Source: Vampirovibrio chlorellavorus
GTDB lineage: Bacteria > Cyanobacteriota > Vampirovibrionia > Vampirovibrionales > Vampirovibrionaceae
Direction: 5' to 3'
Length of the DNA stretch: 64,000 bases
Assembly (NCBI GenBank): GCA_001858525.1
Contig: LAPX01000013.1
Location: forward strand, 1-64,000
In this document: piece by piece, positions 50,398 to 58,688 of the stretch
How the letters are laid out: each line of letters begins with the position of its first letter
Numbering within the stretch: the first letter of the stretch is position 1
Made by a program: the position numbers and the translations under genes
The notes under the pieces: generated by a model
The model's input: only the letters and a program-made list of their open reading frames with translations
Told to the model about the DNA's origin: nothing
Database searches by the model: none

Positions 50398-51213
50398 ATG
50401 GACGATCCGGTCACTCCCCCCCAATACTTTGAACGCTCCGGCACCGATCCGGGGATGACCGTGTCCGCCTCCCTGCCGGAGGTGGTTCAGTCGGAGTCCT
50501 CCATTGACTGGGCGTTGCTGAGCATGCCCATGGTGGATCACATTACGGAGCTGCGGAACCGTATTTTAATTTCCGCGGGTACACTGGCTCTGACCCTGTG
50601 TCTGGGGTTTGCTTACGCCCTGCCCCTCATTCAGGTGTTTCAGGGGATGGCCCCGGCCAACATTCGTTTTGTGCAGCTGGCCCCCGGTGAAGTGCTTGTT
50701 TCCAGCCTGCGGGTGTCGTTTTATGTGGGCTTTGCCCTGGCCCTGCCGGTGATCCTGTATCACCTGCTGCGCTTTGTGCTGCCCGGCCTGACTCATCGGG
50801 AAAAGAGTATGGTCACCTGGTCTATAATTGGGGGCACCCTGTTGTTTCTGGCCGGACTGGTGTTTGCCTACTACTTTGTGGTGCCCTCTGCCCTGGGTTT
50901 TCTGGTGGATTACGGGCAAAGCGTGGCCCAAACCCAGCTGAGCATCGAGAGCTACATTGGCTTCTGCTCCGGCCTGCTGTTTATGACCGGGTTGATGTTT
51001 GAACTGCCCATGGTGCTGTTTTTACTGTCCTTTACCGGGCTGATTACCTCTGAAAAACTGATTCAGGAGTGGCGCTGGGCCATTGTGATTATTTTCATCG
51101 TCTCGGCCATTGTGACCCCCACTCAGGACCCCTTTTCCATGAGTCTGGTGGGGCTGGCCATGGTGGCCTTGTACGGGCTGAGTATTCTGCCCATTAAGTG
51201 GGCTGGGCGCTAA
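50398..51213 (+). CDS. tatC: Sec-independent protein translocase TatC
   Basis: Polytopic receptor of the twin-arginine export system, 271 residues with six membrane helices. Conserved features are MVDHITELRNRIL at the end of the polar N-terminus, FVLPGLTHREK, the FELPMVLFLL helix and ITPT-like VTPTQDPFSM. A 45-residue polar N-terminal extension is longer than the E. coli protein. It begins two bases after the trmH-like gene. tatA lies elsewhere in the window (40510). The protein looks complete and functional. Confidence 0.95.
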   Translation: MDDPVTPPQYFERSGTDPGMTVSASLPEVVQSESSIDWALLSMPMVDHITELRNRILISAGTLALTLCLGFAYALPLIQVFQGMAPANIRFVQLAPGEVLVSSLRVSFYVGFALALPVILYHLLRFVLPGLTHREKSMVTWSIIGGTLLFLAGLVFAYYFVVPSALGFLVDYGQSVAQTQLSIESYIGFCSGLLFMTGLMFELPMVLFLLSFTGLITSEKLIQEWRWAIVIIFIVSAIVTPTQDPFSMSLVGLAMVALYGLSILPIKWAGR

Positions 51214-51389
51214 ACTACAATGTTTACATCCGTTTTTCAGGCGCATTTGGCATCCATCTGAGCCTCACACCAATGGAGTAATACCGACGGGGGAAACACT
51301 AGCTGTCCAGTTAATTGATGGGCAAGCGCCTTTTCTATAACCTTCTCTATACCTTGGCAATCGTCCAAAGTCGGAAGGAGGGAGCACCC

Positions 51390-51947
51390 ATGCGTCAACC
51401 ATTTCACTTCGATCCACAGAAAATTGAGCATGTTTCGGGAATTTTTAGTTCCACCAGTCAGCTGAATGAGGCTTTGGACAGCCTGGAGCGGATTGGACTG
51501 GGCAAGGATGTCAGCTTGCTGATGAGTGAAGAGACCCGTTCTTACTACGGAGAGGAACCGACTCACCCGGTACACGGGGTGGAAGGCTTCGAGCATACCA
51601 ACAAACTCCCGGAAGGGGCTGCCACGGGTGGCTTAACCGGCGGACTGCTGGGTGCCATTCTGGGTGGGCTGACTATGGTGGGAACCATTCTGATTCCTGG
51701 GGTGGGCTTGCTGGTGGCCGGGCCACTGATTGGCATTCTCAGCGGGGGGGCCCTTGGGGCCGCAGCGGGCAGCCTGCTGGGTGCTCTGGTGGGGGCCGGT
51801 ATTCCAGAAACAGAGGCCAAATTCTACGAGGATTCCCTGAAGCATCGGGGAAATGCCCTGTTGATTGCCCATGTACCCAAAGAGATGGTCTCTGACGTGA
51901 AGGATATTTATCGCCACTGTGGGGTGCAATCCCTGAAAGTGAGCTAA
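51390..51947 (+). CDS. Low-temperature-induced / general-stress-type glycine-rich protein
   Basis: Protein of 185 residues. The N-terminal part (VSGIFSSTSQLNEALDSLERIGL, 13-35) resembles the YflT-type stress-protein domain; the middle (70-140) is a Gly/Ala-rich double hydrophobic segment (GGLTGGLLGAILGGLTMVG, LVAGPLIGILSGGALGAAAG), the C-terminus again a small alpha/beta part. This layout matches cyanobacterial low-temperature-induced proteins of unknown function. ATG at 51390 has AGGAGG nine bases upstream, so the earlier in-frame start at 51315 is unlikely. Confidence 0.78.
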   Translation: MRQPFHFDPQKIEHVSGIFSSTSQLNEALDSLERIGLGKDVSLLMSEETRSYYGEEPTHPVHGVEGFEHTNKLPEGAATGGLTGGLLGAILGGLTMVGTILIPGVGLLVAGPLIGILSGGALGAAAGSLLGALVGAGIPETEAKFYEDSLKHRGNALLIAHVPKEMVSDVKDIYRHCGVQSLKVS

Positions 51948-52160
51948 GCCCCACGCTGGCCATGAGGCCACGTGGATACCCGGTGGATGGGGCATTGTTG
52001 TCTCGCCATCGCTGATGTAATCATTACCTACCAACGCAAACACCAGGGCGGTCCGGCATGGGACTGCCCTGTGTGCGTTTGCCTCAGGACAAGCCCTGTG
52101 TAGCCCCTCCGAGAGGCCGCATGGAGCGTCGTTCCAGACTTGGGCGATCAATTTCCCGGG
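51948..52160. other. Strongly structured intergenic region (301-bp gap to 52248)
   Basis: Right after the stop, GCCCCA (51948-51953) pairs with TGGGGC (51988-51993) around an inner TGGCC/GGCCA hairpin. Then comes a long GC-rich stem: arms 52032-52054 and 52060-52081 with a 5-base loop. A smaller CCTC-CGA-GAGG hairpin lies near 52106. The 52165-52200 stretch is AT-rich and should hold the promoter of the secreted protein gene. This may be a terminator set, a leader or a small RNA. Confidence 0.55.
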
Positions 52161-52248
52161 ACAGGCTGGTTTTATTTTTATATCACTTTTATACCAGTTT
52201 GACCTGACTGCGTCCCTTCGCCGTCGTCGACTTCTACGAGGGCTTTTT

Positions 52249-53397
52249 ATGCGTCGATTTCCTCAATTTTCTTTCTCGGTGCTGCTGAGTGTGATAACCA
52301 TTTGGTTGGTGGGGGCATTGCCTGCCATTTCCCAGCAAGCCGATGATGCCTTTTTCTTTCCCCAGGAAAGTTTTGTACAAATTAACCCCACCTTGCCCAA
52401 TTCCAGATTGAATTTTGACGATGACTCCCAGGAGTCCTGCTGTGCCAAGGATTATTCGGCATCCGGTCAGCCGGTGGCCTCGCCCGCTCAAAGTCTGGCC
52501 CCGGTGGATGGTCGTACCGCCAGCGCCAAGGGTGTTTCTTCCTTTGCCCGTTCCGAATTTGAACGCGCTAACCCTCGCTATCAGGAGAATTTGACTCCGG
52601 CTTATCTGGTTGCCTGCGAACGCTTTGCCCAACTGCCGGAGTTGGCTTCCAATATGGCCAGCCCCAGTGCTTTCAGCGATCGGGGTGGAAAAAGTACCTT
52701 GCCCATTGTTTCCTATAGCACCAATGTGTCTATTCGCCCAGGTGCGGAGTACTTCTCTGACCCGCGGTTTACCAATACCAGCGATTTCCATGTGGAAACC
52801 ATCGGCGGTAATAGCCAGTTGCGTTTGCAGGACGTACGCAGCTATTCGGTCTGTATGGCCCGGGGCAACAACGTGGCCATGGTGGCTAACACCGAGGATG
52901 CCTCACTCATCACCTACAACGGTAGCGATCACTTATATCTGTCGGGCAATAACATCAACATGTTCACCCGCACTGGCGCCGGAGAAGACCTGATTGAGCT
53001 GTATCAGGCCAGTCCTGCCCAAACCAGTGGTTCGTTTACCGCTTTTAACATCTATAAAACAGCCATCAGTGGCGGCTCCGATACGGATACTCTGGTGCTT
53101 AAGGCTACCCCGCCTGGTACCAAGTGGTGCCACATCGGCGGTTACCGCATGTACGGGGAATACTTCTACGTGGTGGAGTTTGCCTTGCCCCCCACCGTGA
53201 CCGAAGGCCCTCGTCGTCAGCGGGTTAATATCGGCCAATCGGTGGAGTACGTTAGTATCAAGGGTAAAAAGTATCTGCTGAATGACTTTCTGGTTCATGG
53301 CGACCCGGTGGATACCGTGGCCCGCAGCATCCCCATTGGCGATCCCTTACCCCGAGTGGCCATTCGCCAGTCCGCCAGCGGTTTCAGAAATCGTTAA
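52249..53397 (+). CDS. Secreted hypothetical protein, 382 residues
   Basis: Signal peptide at residues 1-30 (MRRFPQFSFSVLLSVITIWL..., cleavage near AISQQA). The mature part is Ser/Thr/Asn-rich with a beta-strand pattern from about residue 200 (GNNVAMVANTEDASLITYNG, NIYKTAISGGSDTDTLVLKA), vaguely like parallel-beta or RTX-type repeats but without a clear nonapeptide. Four or more cysteines are scattered. No catalytic motif is recognised. It is single, followed by a 54-bp palindrome. A surface or matrix role is only a guess. Confidence 0.75.
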   Translation: MRRFPQFSFSVLLSVITIWLVGALPAISQQADDAFFFPQESFVQINPTLPNSRLNFDDDSQESCCAKDYSASGQPVASPAQSLAPVDGRTASAKGVSSFARSEFERANPRYQENLTPAYLVACERFAQLPELASNMASPSAFSDRGGKSTLPIVSYSTNVSIRPGAEYFSDPRFTNTSDFHVETIGGNSQLRLQDVRSYSVCMARGNNVAMVANTEDASLITYNGSDHLYLSGNNINMFTRTGAGEDLIELYQASPAQTSGSFTAFNIYKTAISGGSDTDTLVLKATPPGTKWCHIGGYRMYGEYFYVVEFALPPTVTEGPRRQRVNIGQSVEYVSIKGKKYLLNDFLVHGDPVDTVARSIPIGDPLPRVAIRQSASGFRNR

Positions 53398-53426
53398 TTT
53401 CCATCGCTAGGCCAAGACCACCCATT

Positions 53427-53480
53427 CATGCTAAAAAGCAGGGAGTCATCCACGGAGATGAGTGCCCGCTTTTTAGCATG
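53427..53480. terminator. 54-bp palindrome, possible bidirectional terminator
   Basis: CATGCTAAAAAGC (53427-53439) and GCTTTTTAGCATG (53468-53480) are perfect inverted 13-mers, with GGG/CCC and CATC/GATG pairing inside. It lies 30 bases after the secreted protein gene and about 100 bases from the end of the convergent methyltransferase gene, with T runs inside both arms. Confidence 0.6.
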
Positions 53481-53581
53481 GAGCCTATTTTTTACGCAGT
53501 ATCATCAGGGAGAGAGTCAGTCACCGCCGCAGCCATCGCCACGGTTGAATGATGGTGGACAAGTTTTCGCTTTTTACCTTG

Positions 53582-54349
53582 TTATAGCCTGCGAAAGCTC
53601 CACAACACCTTCGGAATGAGATCCCGGTATAAGCTGGGAAAGGGGTTAAACGGGGCGGCGTTTTCCAGTTGAAAGCCCGCTGCGGCAAAGGCTTCCTTTA
53701 AGCGTACTTCCGGATGGTACTGAAGGGCCATGTCCTCTTCGCTGAGCTGTTGCCAGCCCGCTGGGGTGGCCTGTTCCACCATGGCCCGGTGTCTGGCCCG
53801 CCCGGTGCTTTCCTCAAAGGCGCAGGCCCGCGTCACCCGGCGGGTCTCATCCTCCCAAACCACTGTGGGCGGGTGGTTAAAGTAGCCCTGAAAGGTTTCC
53901 AGTCGATCGGAATCCAGCACAAGCAGACCACCGGGACGCAAAGCCTGATGCACCGATTGGATAAAGGCTTCCACCTGGTGCCATTCCGTGAGGTGATTGA
54001 TGGTGTTGCACAGGCAAATGGCCGCATCCAGCCGCATTCCCTCAGGCAAGGCAAAGGACTGAATGTTTCCCGGTTCCCAGTGCAGGCGCGCCTGAATCTC
54101 AACGGGTAACGCTTGCTTTTTGTGGTTGGCGATGGCCATCATGGCTGGGGACAGTTCCACCCCGTAAACTTGCCAACCCTTTTGGGCGAACAGAATGGAC
54201 ATGAGTCCGGTTCCTGAGCCCAGATCCCCCAGTTGCCCCGGTGGCTGGATACCCGCCTGTTGGAATACCGCCTGAATCTCTTCGCAAGTGGTTTCGGGTT
54301 GCTCAAAGGCGGCGGTCGCTTCATACAAAAAGGCGGTTGTGTTATACAC
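53582..54349 (-). CDS. Class I SAM-dependent methyltransferase
   Basis: Protein of 255 residues. Motif I is LGDLGSGTGLMSILFA, motif II VYGVELSPAMMAIA, followed by DAAICLCNTINHLT and ALRPGGLLVLDSDR. The starting MYNTTAFLYE resembles the YDxxA...Y block of small-molecule methyltransferases. The C-terminal half has a beta insert typical of enzymes acting on small substrates or nodulation-type factors. The acceptor is not known. Single reverse gene, divergent from 54610. Confidence 0.87.
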   Translation of the reverse strand: MYNTTAFLYEATAAFEQPETTCEEIQAVFQQAGIQPPGQLGDLGSGTGLMSILFAQKGWQVYGVELSPAMMAIANHKKQALPVEIQARLHWEPGNIQSFALPEGMRLDAAICLCNTINHLTEWHQVEAFIQSVHQALRPGGLLVLDSDRLETFQGYFNHPPTVVWEDETRRVTRACAFEESTGRARHRAMVEQATPAGWQQLSEEDMALQYHPEVRLKEAFAAAGFQLENAAPFNPFPSLYRDLIPKVLWSFRRL

Positions 54350-54609
54350 GAGAGAACGGCTCCGGCAAATCAGTTCTGCATTGATCCTCTATCGACCAGC
54401 CCGGTCATTTCTGTAACTGGATTTGTTTTGATGGACGTATTGGCCGTTTCACTGCCATTGGTTTCCTGACCCGTTTGAACGGGATGCCTGAAACGCTCAC
54501 CCTTCAACCTTGTTCCGCCCAGCCGTTTGCTCATTCCGCTGTTTGCTCCATTTTGCAAATTTCCTCATCTTCTTTTTCATCACCACTCAACCACAGGATT
54601 CTTTTATTC

Positions 54610-55215
54610 ATGCGTAGTTCCAGCCTGCCCTTGCCCATTGTTTCTCCCCGGTTAAGCCATTCCTCCCCGGAAAGTTTTCACGAGGCGCTGAGCAAATCGG
54701 ACGCCTCGGAAAGGGTGGGGCATTGGGGACGTTTGTCTCTGAAAGAATACGCGGCTGATCCCCCATACGAGTCCCCACCAGCCAAAGATTACTGGGCCCC
54801 CGGTCACAAACAGCCCAACACCGTTCCCAAGACTCTTCCCGAGAGTCAGGCAGCCTTTAGGCGGGATTTGCGGATTCTGGGCAACCCTTTTGTGCGGGCC
54901 AAAACAATCGAACTCGTGATGGAAAACCCGGATACGCCCTTTGATGTGCTTTCTCAAGTGACCTTGGGTGGGGTGTCCGATGCCGGGCTGTCGCATTTGG
55001 CCCATCGCCATACCGCCAAATTGGCACTTAGCCGCAAAAGACCGGCCCAGCGGGATCCTGTGCTGCGTGTTCGCCAGTGGGTCAATCGCACCAAGCAACC
55101 TGTTCCCTCTCGTTTCCAGCAGGAATTTTTAAAGCAGCAGCAGGCCGCACAAAAACAAGCTGAGGCAATGGACGCCCTGCAATTGGCCTTTCGCAAACTA
55201 AAGCTCAGCGATTAA
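54610..55215 (+). CDS. Hypothetical protein, basic, 201 residues
   Basis: Unrecognised protein. Polar, Ser/Pro-rich first half, then a basic helical part (HRHTAKLALSRKRPAQR, FQQEFLKQQQAAQKQAEA). ATG at 54610 has AGGA about 11 bases upstream; the frame is open from 54475 but that extension is low complexity. No membrane helix. Its last 11 bases overlap the end of purK on the other strand. Confidence 0.6.
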   Translation: MRSSSLPLPIVSPRLSHSSPESFHEALSKSDASERVGHWGRLSLKEYAADPPYESPPAKDYWAPGHKQPNTVPKTLPESQAAFRRDLRILGNPFVRAKTIELVMENPDTPFDVLSQVTLGGVSDAGLSHLAHRHTAKLALSRKRPAQRDPVLRVRQWVNRTKQPVPSRFQQEFLKQQQAAQKQAEAMDALQLAFRKLKLSD

Positions 55216-56344
55216 GACGCTCACGGGCTTGTTGGGCCAGCTGAAAGGCGGCTTCTACGGAGTTACCCAGTGCGGTCAGGTGTCCCATTTTACGACCGGC
55301 ACGGGCTTCCTGCTTGCCATACAGGTGCAAGTACACAGGAGACAAGCCCAAAGCGGTCTGCCAGTCGGGCTCTCCCTTCATCCATAAATCCCCCAGCAAA
55401 TTGGCCATGGCAGCCGGTTGGCGCAAACTGGGGTCTCCCAGAGGCAAGCCGCAGACCACCCGCAATTGTTGTTCAAATTGATCGCACACCGCCGCTTCAA
55501 TGGTGTAGTGCCCGGAGTTATGAGGCCGTGGGGCCAGCTCATTGACCAGTAACTCCCCTTGCTGGGTGATGAAAAATTCCACGCAGAGCAAGCCCCGCAT
55601 GTTTAACGCTTCCAGAATGCGCCGGGTGAGCTGAATGGCCTGTGCTTCCAATGCCTCTGACACTTGGGCTGGAGCCAGAGTGAAATCCAGAATATGATGG
55701 CGATGCCGATTTTCCACCGGGCGATAGGCCTGAAAGGTCCCGTCCTCGGCCCGGGCGGCGATCACAGAAATCTCCCGTTCCAGCGCCACAAAACGCTCCA
55801 TCACGCAGGCTTGCCCGGCAAAGGCTTCATAAGCGGCCAAGGCTTGGGCTTCGGTTTCCAGACGAACCTGCCCTTTGCCGTCATAACCAAAGCCAGCGGT
55901 CTTCAGCACGGCAGGTAAACCCAACTGGGCCATGCCCGCTTGCAGCTCCTGAATATTGTTGACCGGCACAAAGGGCACCACCGGGATTCCCAGATCGGAT
56001 AAAAACTGTTTTTCCCGCAAACGGTGCTGGGTAATTTCCAGCACGGGTGGCTGGGGATAGACGGGCACATCCTGCTGCAAGGCGGCTAAGGCCTGTACTG
56101 GAATGTTCTCAAACTCAATGGTCACCACATCCACGCCTTGGGCAAAGCGCTTCAGGGCGGTTAAATCGGTGTAATCGGCGGTGATTTCCAAATCAGCCAC
56201 CTGCCCGGCGGGGGTATCCCGCTCCGGAGAGAACACATGCACCCGGTAGCCCAAGCGTTTGGCGGTAAGTGCCAACATGCGGCCCAACTGACCGCTGCCT
56301 AAAATGCCCAGTGTACTGCCGGGTAAATGCACTTGAGAGGTCAT
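55205..56344 (-). CDS. purK: 5-(carboxyamino)imidazole ribonucleotide synthase
   Basis: ATP-grasp enzyme of 379 residues that makes N5-CAIR from AIR, ATP and bicarbonate in purine synthesis. [14 protein letters not shown] (12-25), [31 protein letters not shown] and [16 protein letters not shown] are diagnostic. It overlaps purE by four bases and is its direct downstream partner. Complete and of normal length. Confidence 0.97.
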   Translation of the reverse strand: MTSQVHLPGSTLGILGSGQLGRMLALTAKRLGYRVHVFSPERDTPAGQVADLEITADYTDLTALKRFAQGVDVVTIEFENIPVQALAALQQDVPVYPQPPVLEITQHRLREKQFLSDLGIPVVPFVPVNNIQELQAGMAQLGLPAVLKTAGFGYDGKGQVRLETEAQALAAYEAFAGQACVMERFVALEREISVIAARAEDGTFQAYRPVENRHRHHILDFTLAPAQVSEALEAQAIQLTRRILEALNMRGLLCVEFFITQQGELLVNELAPRPHNSGHYTIEAAVCDQFEQQLRVVCGLPLGDPSLRQPAAMANLLGDLWMKGEPDWQTALGLSPVYLHLYGKQEARAGRKMGHLTALGNSVEAAFQLAQQARERLNR

Positions 56345-56877
56345 ACCGGCAAATGTCGCCCCTGTAGAACGGTTTCGGTCTGTTCCTGACGGTAGCGGGT
56401 CAGCTCCTCCCGCAAGGCAGGGTGGGTATTGGCCAAAATGGCCACTGACAGAAGGGCCGCGTTAATGGCTCCGGCCTTGCCGATGGCCATGGTGCCCACT
56501 GGCACGCCTGCGGGCATTTGCACAATAGAAAGCAGGGAGTCCATGCCGTTGAGGGCTTGGCTTTGCACCGGCACGCCCAATACCGGAACCATGGTCTGGG
56601 CGGCGGTCATACCGGGTAAGTGGGCGGCCCCACCGGCCCCGGCGATAATGACCTGAATCTTCCGCTCCTCCGCCTGAGCCGCAAACTCGGCCAGCCACTG
56701 AGGCGTCCGGTGGGCGGATACGACCAGACACTCATGCGGCACGTCAAAGCGGTTCAGCATTTCGTGGGCATGGCGCATGGTTTCCCAATCGGACTGGCTG
56801 CCCATGATAATGGACACCAGTGGCTTGTCCTGAGACTTTTCAGGGGCTTTTTCGGAGAAGGAAGCGGAAGTATTCAT
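56341..56877 (-). CDS. purE: N5-carboxyaminoimidazole ribonucleotide mutase
   Basis: Class I PurE of 178 residues that moves the carboxylate from N5 to C4 of the purine precursor made by Pur[35 protein letters not shown] and [27 protein letters not shown] cover the active site. ATG at 56877 is used; an in-frame TTG at 56883 has a better-spaced AAGGA. It overlaps purK, so the two form an operon, with osmC 28 bases upstream perhaps joined. Confidence 0.97.
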   Translation of the reverse strand: MNTSASFSEKAPEKSQDKPLVSIIMGSQSDWETMRHAHEMLNRFDVPHECLVVSAHRTPQWLAEFAAQAEERKIQVIIAGAGGAAHLPGMTAAQTMVPVLGVPVQSQALNGMDSLLSIVQMPAGVPVGTMAIGKAGAINAALLSVAILANTHPALREELTRYRQEQTETVLQGRHLPV

Positions 56878-56904
56878 AGTCAAATCAAGGTCCTTGGTTT
56901 GGGC

Positions 56905-57342
56905 CTAGTGGGCGGCTTGCAGCAATTTGGCGTTCAGTTTAATTTGCGGGCCAGCCAGAGCTTTGGAAATGGGGCAGCCCTTTTTGGCGGCTTCGGCTTG
57001 CTCGTTGAACTGTGCTTCGTCAATGCCGGGGATTTCAGCTTCGGTTTCCAGCTCGATGGTGGTGATTTCAAAGCCTTCGCCGACTTTTTCCAGGTGAACT
57101 TTGGCCACGGTGTGAACGCGGGTGGGGTTGAAGCCAGCCTTGCTCAGACCAGCGGACAAGGCCATGGAGAAGCAGCCAGCGTGAGCGGCGGCAATCAACT
57201 CTTCAGGGTTGGTGCCGGTGCCATCTTCAAAACGGGAGGGAAAGGAGTAGCTGCCTTTGAAAGCGCCGCTGCCCAGCTCAACAGTTCCTTTGCCTTCACG
57301 CAGGTTACCTTGCCATTCGGCTTGTGCGGATCTCATTACCAT
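56905..57342 (-). CDS. osmC: OsmC-family peroxiredoxin
   Basis: Thiol peroxidase of 145 residues of the OsmC branch, reducing organic hydroperoxides. The two reactive cysteines are C57 in AAAHAGCFSMALS and C123 in KKGCPISKAL, and GTNPEELIAAA precedes the first, as in OsmC. ATG at 57342 has an AGGAG site nine bases upstream. It probably helps with oxidative stress. It may share a transcript with purE and purK. Confidence 0.94.
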   Translation of the reverse strand: MVMRSAQAEWQGNLREGKGTVELGSGAFKGSYSFPSRFEDGTGTNPEELIAAAHAGCFSMALSAGLSKAGFNPTRVHTVAKVHLEKVGEGFEITTIELETEAEIPGIDEAQFNEQAEAAKKGCPISKALAGPQIKLNAKLLQAAH

Positions 57343-57462
57343 AATATGTCTCTCCTCTCGGGATGCTAACGGCCCGATTTTAGTACGAATGCGCCCATAT
57401 AGATAGGGCAGACCATTAGGCCTTTATTTGTCGGATTTATTGGGTTGAAGATTCAGGGCGGA

Positions 57463-57499
57463 AATCTCATTGAGATTCGTTTTGCCTTTCTGCTATACT
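57463..57499 (+). promoter_or_regulatory. Promoter with overlapping palindromic operator, leaderless type
   Basis: TTGAGA (57470-57475), 18-base spacer, TATACT (57494-57499): close to the sigma-70 consensus. The perfect palindrome AATCTCA-T-TGAGATT (57463-57477) covers the -35, a typical repressor position. The ATG at 57507 is only seven bases after the -10 and has no Shine-Dalgarno, so the mRNA should be nearly leaderless. Confidence 0.6.
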
Positions 57500-57506
57500 C
57501 TAGCGC

Positions 57507-58049
57507 ATGACAAAAGCAGTGATTAGTGGTATTGGCCCGGATCAACCGGGCATCGTGGCGGCAATCGCCGACATCCTCTACAAACGGGGATGCAATATTG
57601 TGGACTCCACCATGACCCGGCTGGCCAACGAGTTCGCCGTGATTCTGATTATTAACGCCCCGAACTCGGTGCGTTTTCCAGATTTAAAGGCCGAATTTGC
57701 CACTCTGGAAGAGAGCCACAACATGACCGTGGTTATCAAGCCCATTCCCGACAACATTGGCATGGATTTCCACAAGCCGGAGAATCCGTACATGATTTCT
57801 GTGGCCGGGCAGGATCAGGCGGGCATTACCTACAAAATTTCGCGCAAGCTGGCCGAAATGGATATTAACATCACCGATTTGAACGCCCAGTGCATTCAGG
57901 GCGATGAAGGCCCGGTTTACATCATGATGGTGGAAATCGATATTCCAAGTTCTATGGCCGTGGGTTCCTTGCAAAAGGAAATTCAGGACATCGCCCAGGA
58001 AATTGGTCTGGAAATTCAGTTACGCCCCCTGGAAGCCGTGGCCCTGTAA
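57507..58049 (+). CDS. Two-ACT-domain protein (GcvR-like regulator)
   Basis: Protein of 180 residues made of two ACT domains (about 1-85 and 93-178). Each has the amino-acid-binding turn: GIGPDQPGIVAAIADILYK and VAGQDQAGITYKISRKLAEM. This is the layout of the glycine cleavage system repressor GcvR and its relatives, which bind amino acids and act on other regulators. No DNA-binding domain is present. No gcv genes are in the window, so the target is unknown. def follows 13 bases after the stop. Confidence 0.88.
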   Translation: MTKAVISGIGPDQPGIVAAIADILYKRGCNIVDSTMTRLANEFAVILIINAPNSVRFPDLKAEFATLEESHNMTVVIKPIPDNIGMDFHKPENPYMISVAGQDQAGITYKISRKLAEMDINITDLNAQCIQGDEGPVYIMMVEIDIPSSMAVGSLQKEIQDIAQEIGLEIQLRPLEAVAL

Positions 58050-58062
58050 GCAACGGTACTGT

Positions 58063-58680
58063 ATGAGCGTTCTGAAAGTCTTGAAATTCCCTCACCCCAT
58101 CCTGCGGGAGAAATGTGAGCCGGTCATCAGTTGGGACAACAGCTTGCAACAGCTGATCGATGATATGACCGAGACCATGTACGCCGCCTATGGCTCGGTG
58201 GGGTTGGCCGCTTCTCAGGTGGGAGAAACCACTCGCCTGATTGTGCTGGATACCAGCAGCAAAACCACCCGTGAAGACTATAAGGTGCTGATCAATCCCA
58301 CCATTGTGGAGGCTTCCCGGAACAAGACCATGCGGGAAGGCTGTCTGAGCTTTCCGGAGTATCTGGCCAACATTAAGCGAGCCACCAAAGTTACCTTTAC
58401 GGCCTTTGATCGGCATGGGGAGCTGAAAACCTACACGGTTCAAGGGCTGGAGGCCATTGCCATTCAGCACGAGATTGATCACCTGGATGGGGTGTTAATG
58501 ATTGATCGCATCAGTTCCTTGAAAACGGATTGGATTCGCCGCCAACCCAAGGGGGAAACCGCCCTTGAGTTTACCCAGAATACCCCCACGGGTAATGCCT
58601 ACGTGGAGCCTTCAGAAGGCCAGCCGCTGGCCATTCAATCCGCGCTTGCCGCACCCATTAGCGACCCCAACCGACGGTAA
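58063..58680 (+). CDS. def: Peptide deformylase
   Basis: Metalloenzyme of 205 residues removing the N-formyl group from new proteins. Motif 1 is GSVGLAASQ (44-52), motif 2 EGCLSFPE with metal-binding C94, motif 3 QHEIDHLDG with H136, E137 and H140, all intact. A 45-residue C-terminal tail after the core is extra and polar. ATG at 58063 (MSVLKVLKFPHP) is the family start; the frame is open from 58003 but that part is inside the previous gene. The acyl-CoA ligase gene starts eight bases after it. Confidence 0.95.
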   Translation: MSVLKVLKFPHPILREKCEPVISWDNSLQQLIDDMTETMYAAYGSVGLAASQVGETTRLIVLDTSSKTTREDYKVLINPTIVEASRNKTMREGCLSFPEYLANIKRATKVTFTAFDRHGELKTYTVQGLEAIAIQHEIDHLDGVLMIDRISSLKTDWIRRQPKGETALEFTQNTPTGNAYVEPSEGQPLAIQSALAAPISDPNRR

Positions 58681-58688
58681 TAGCCCTT

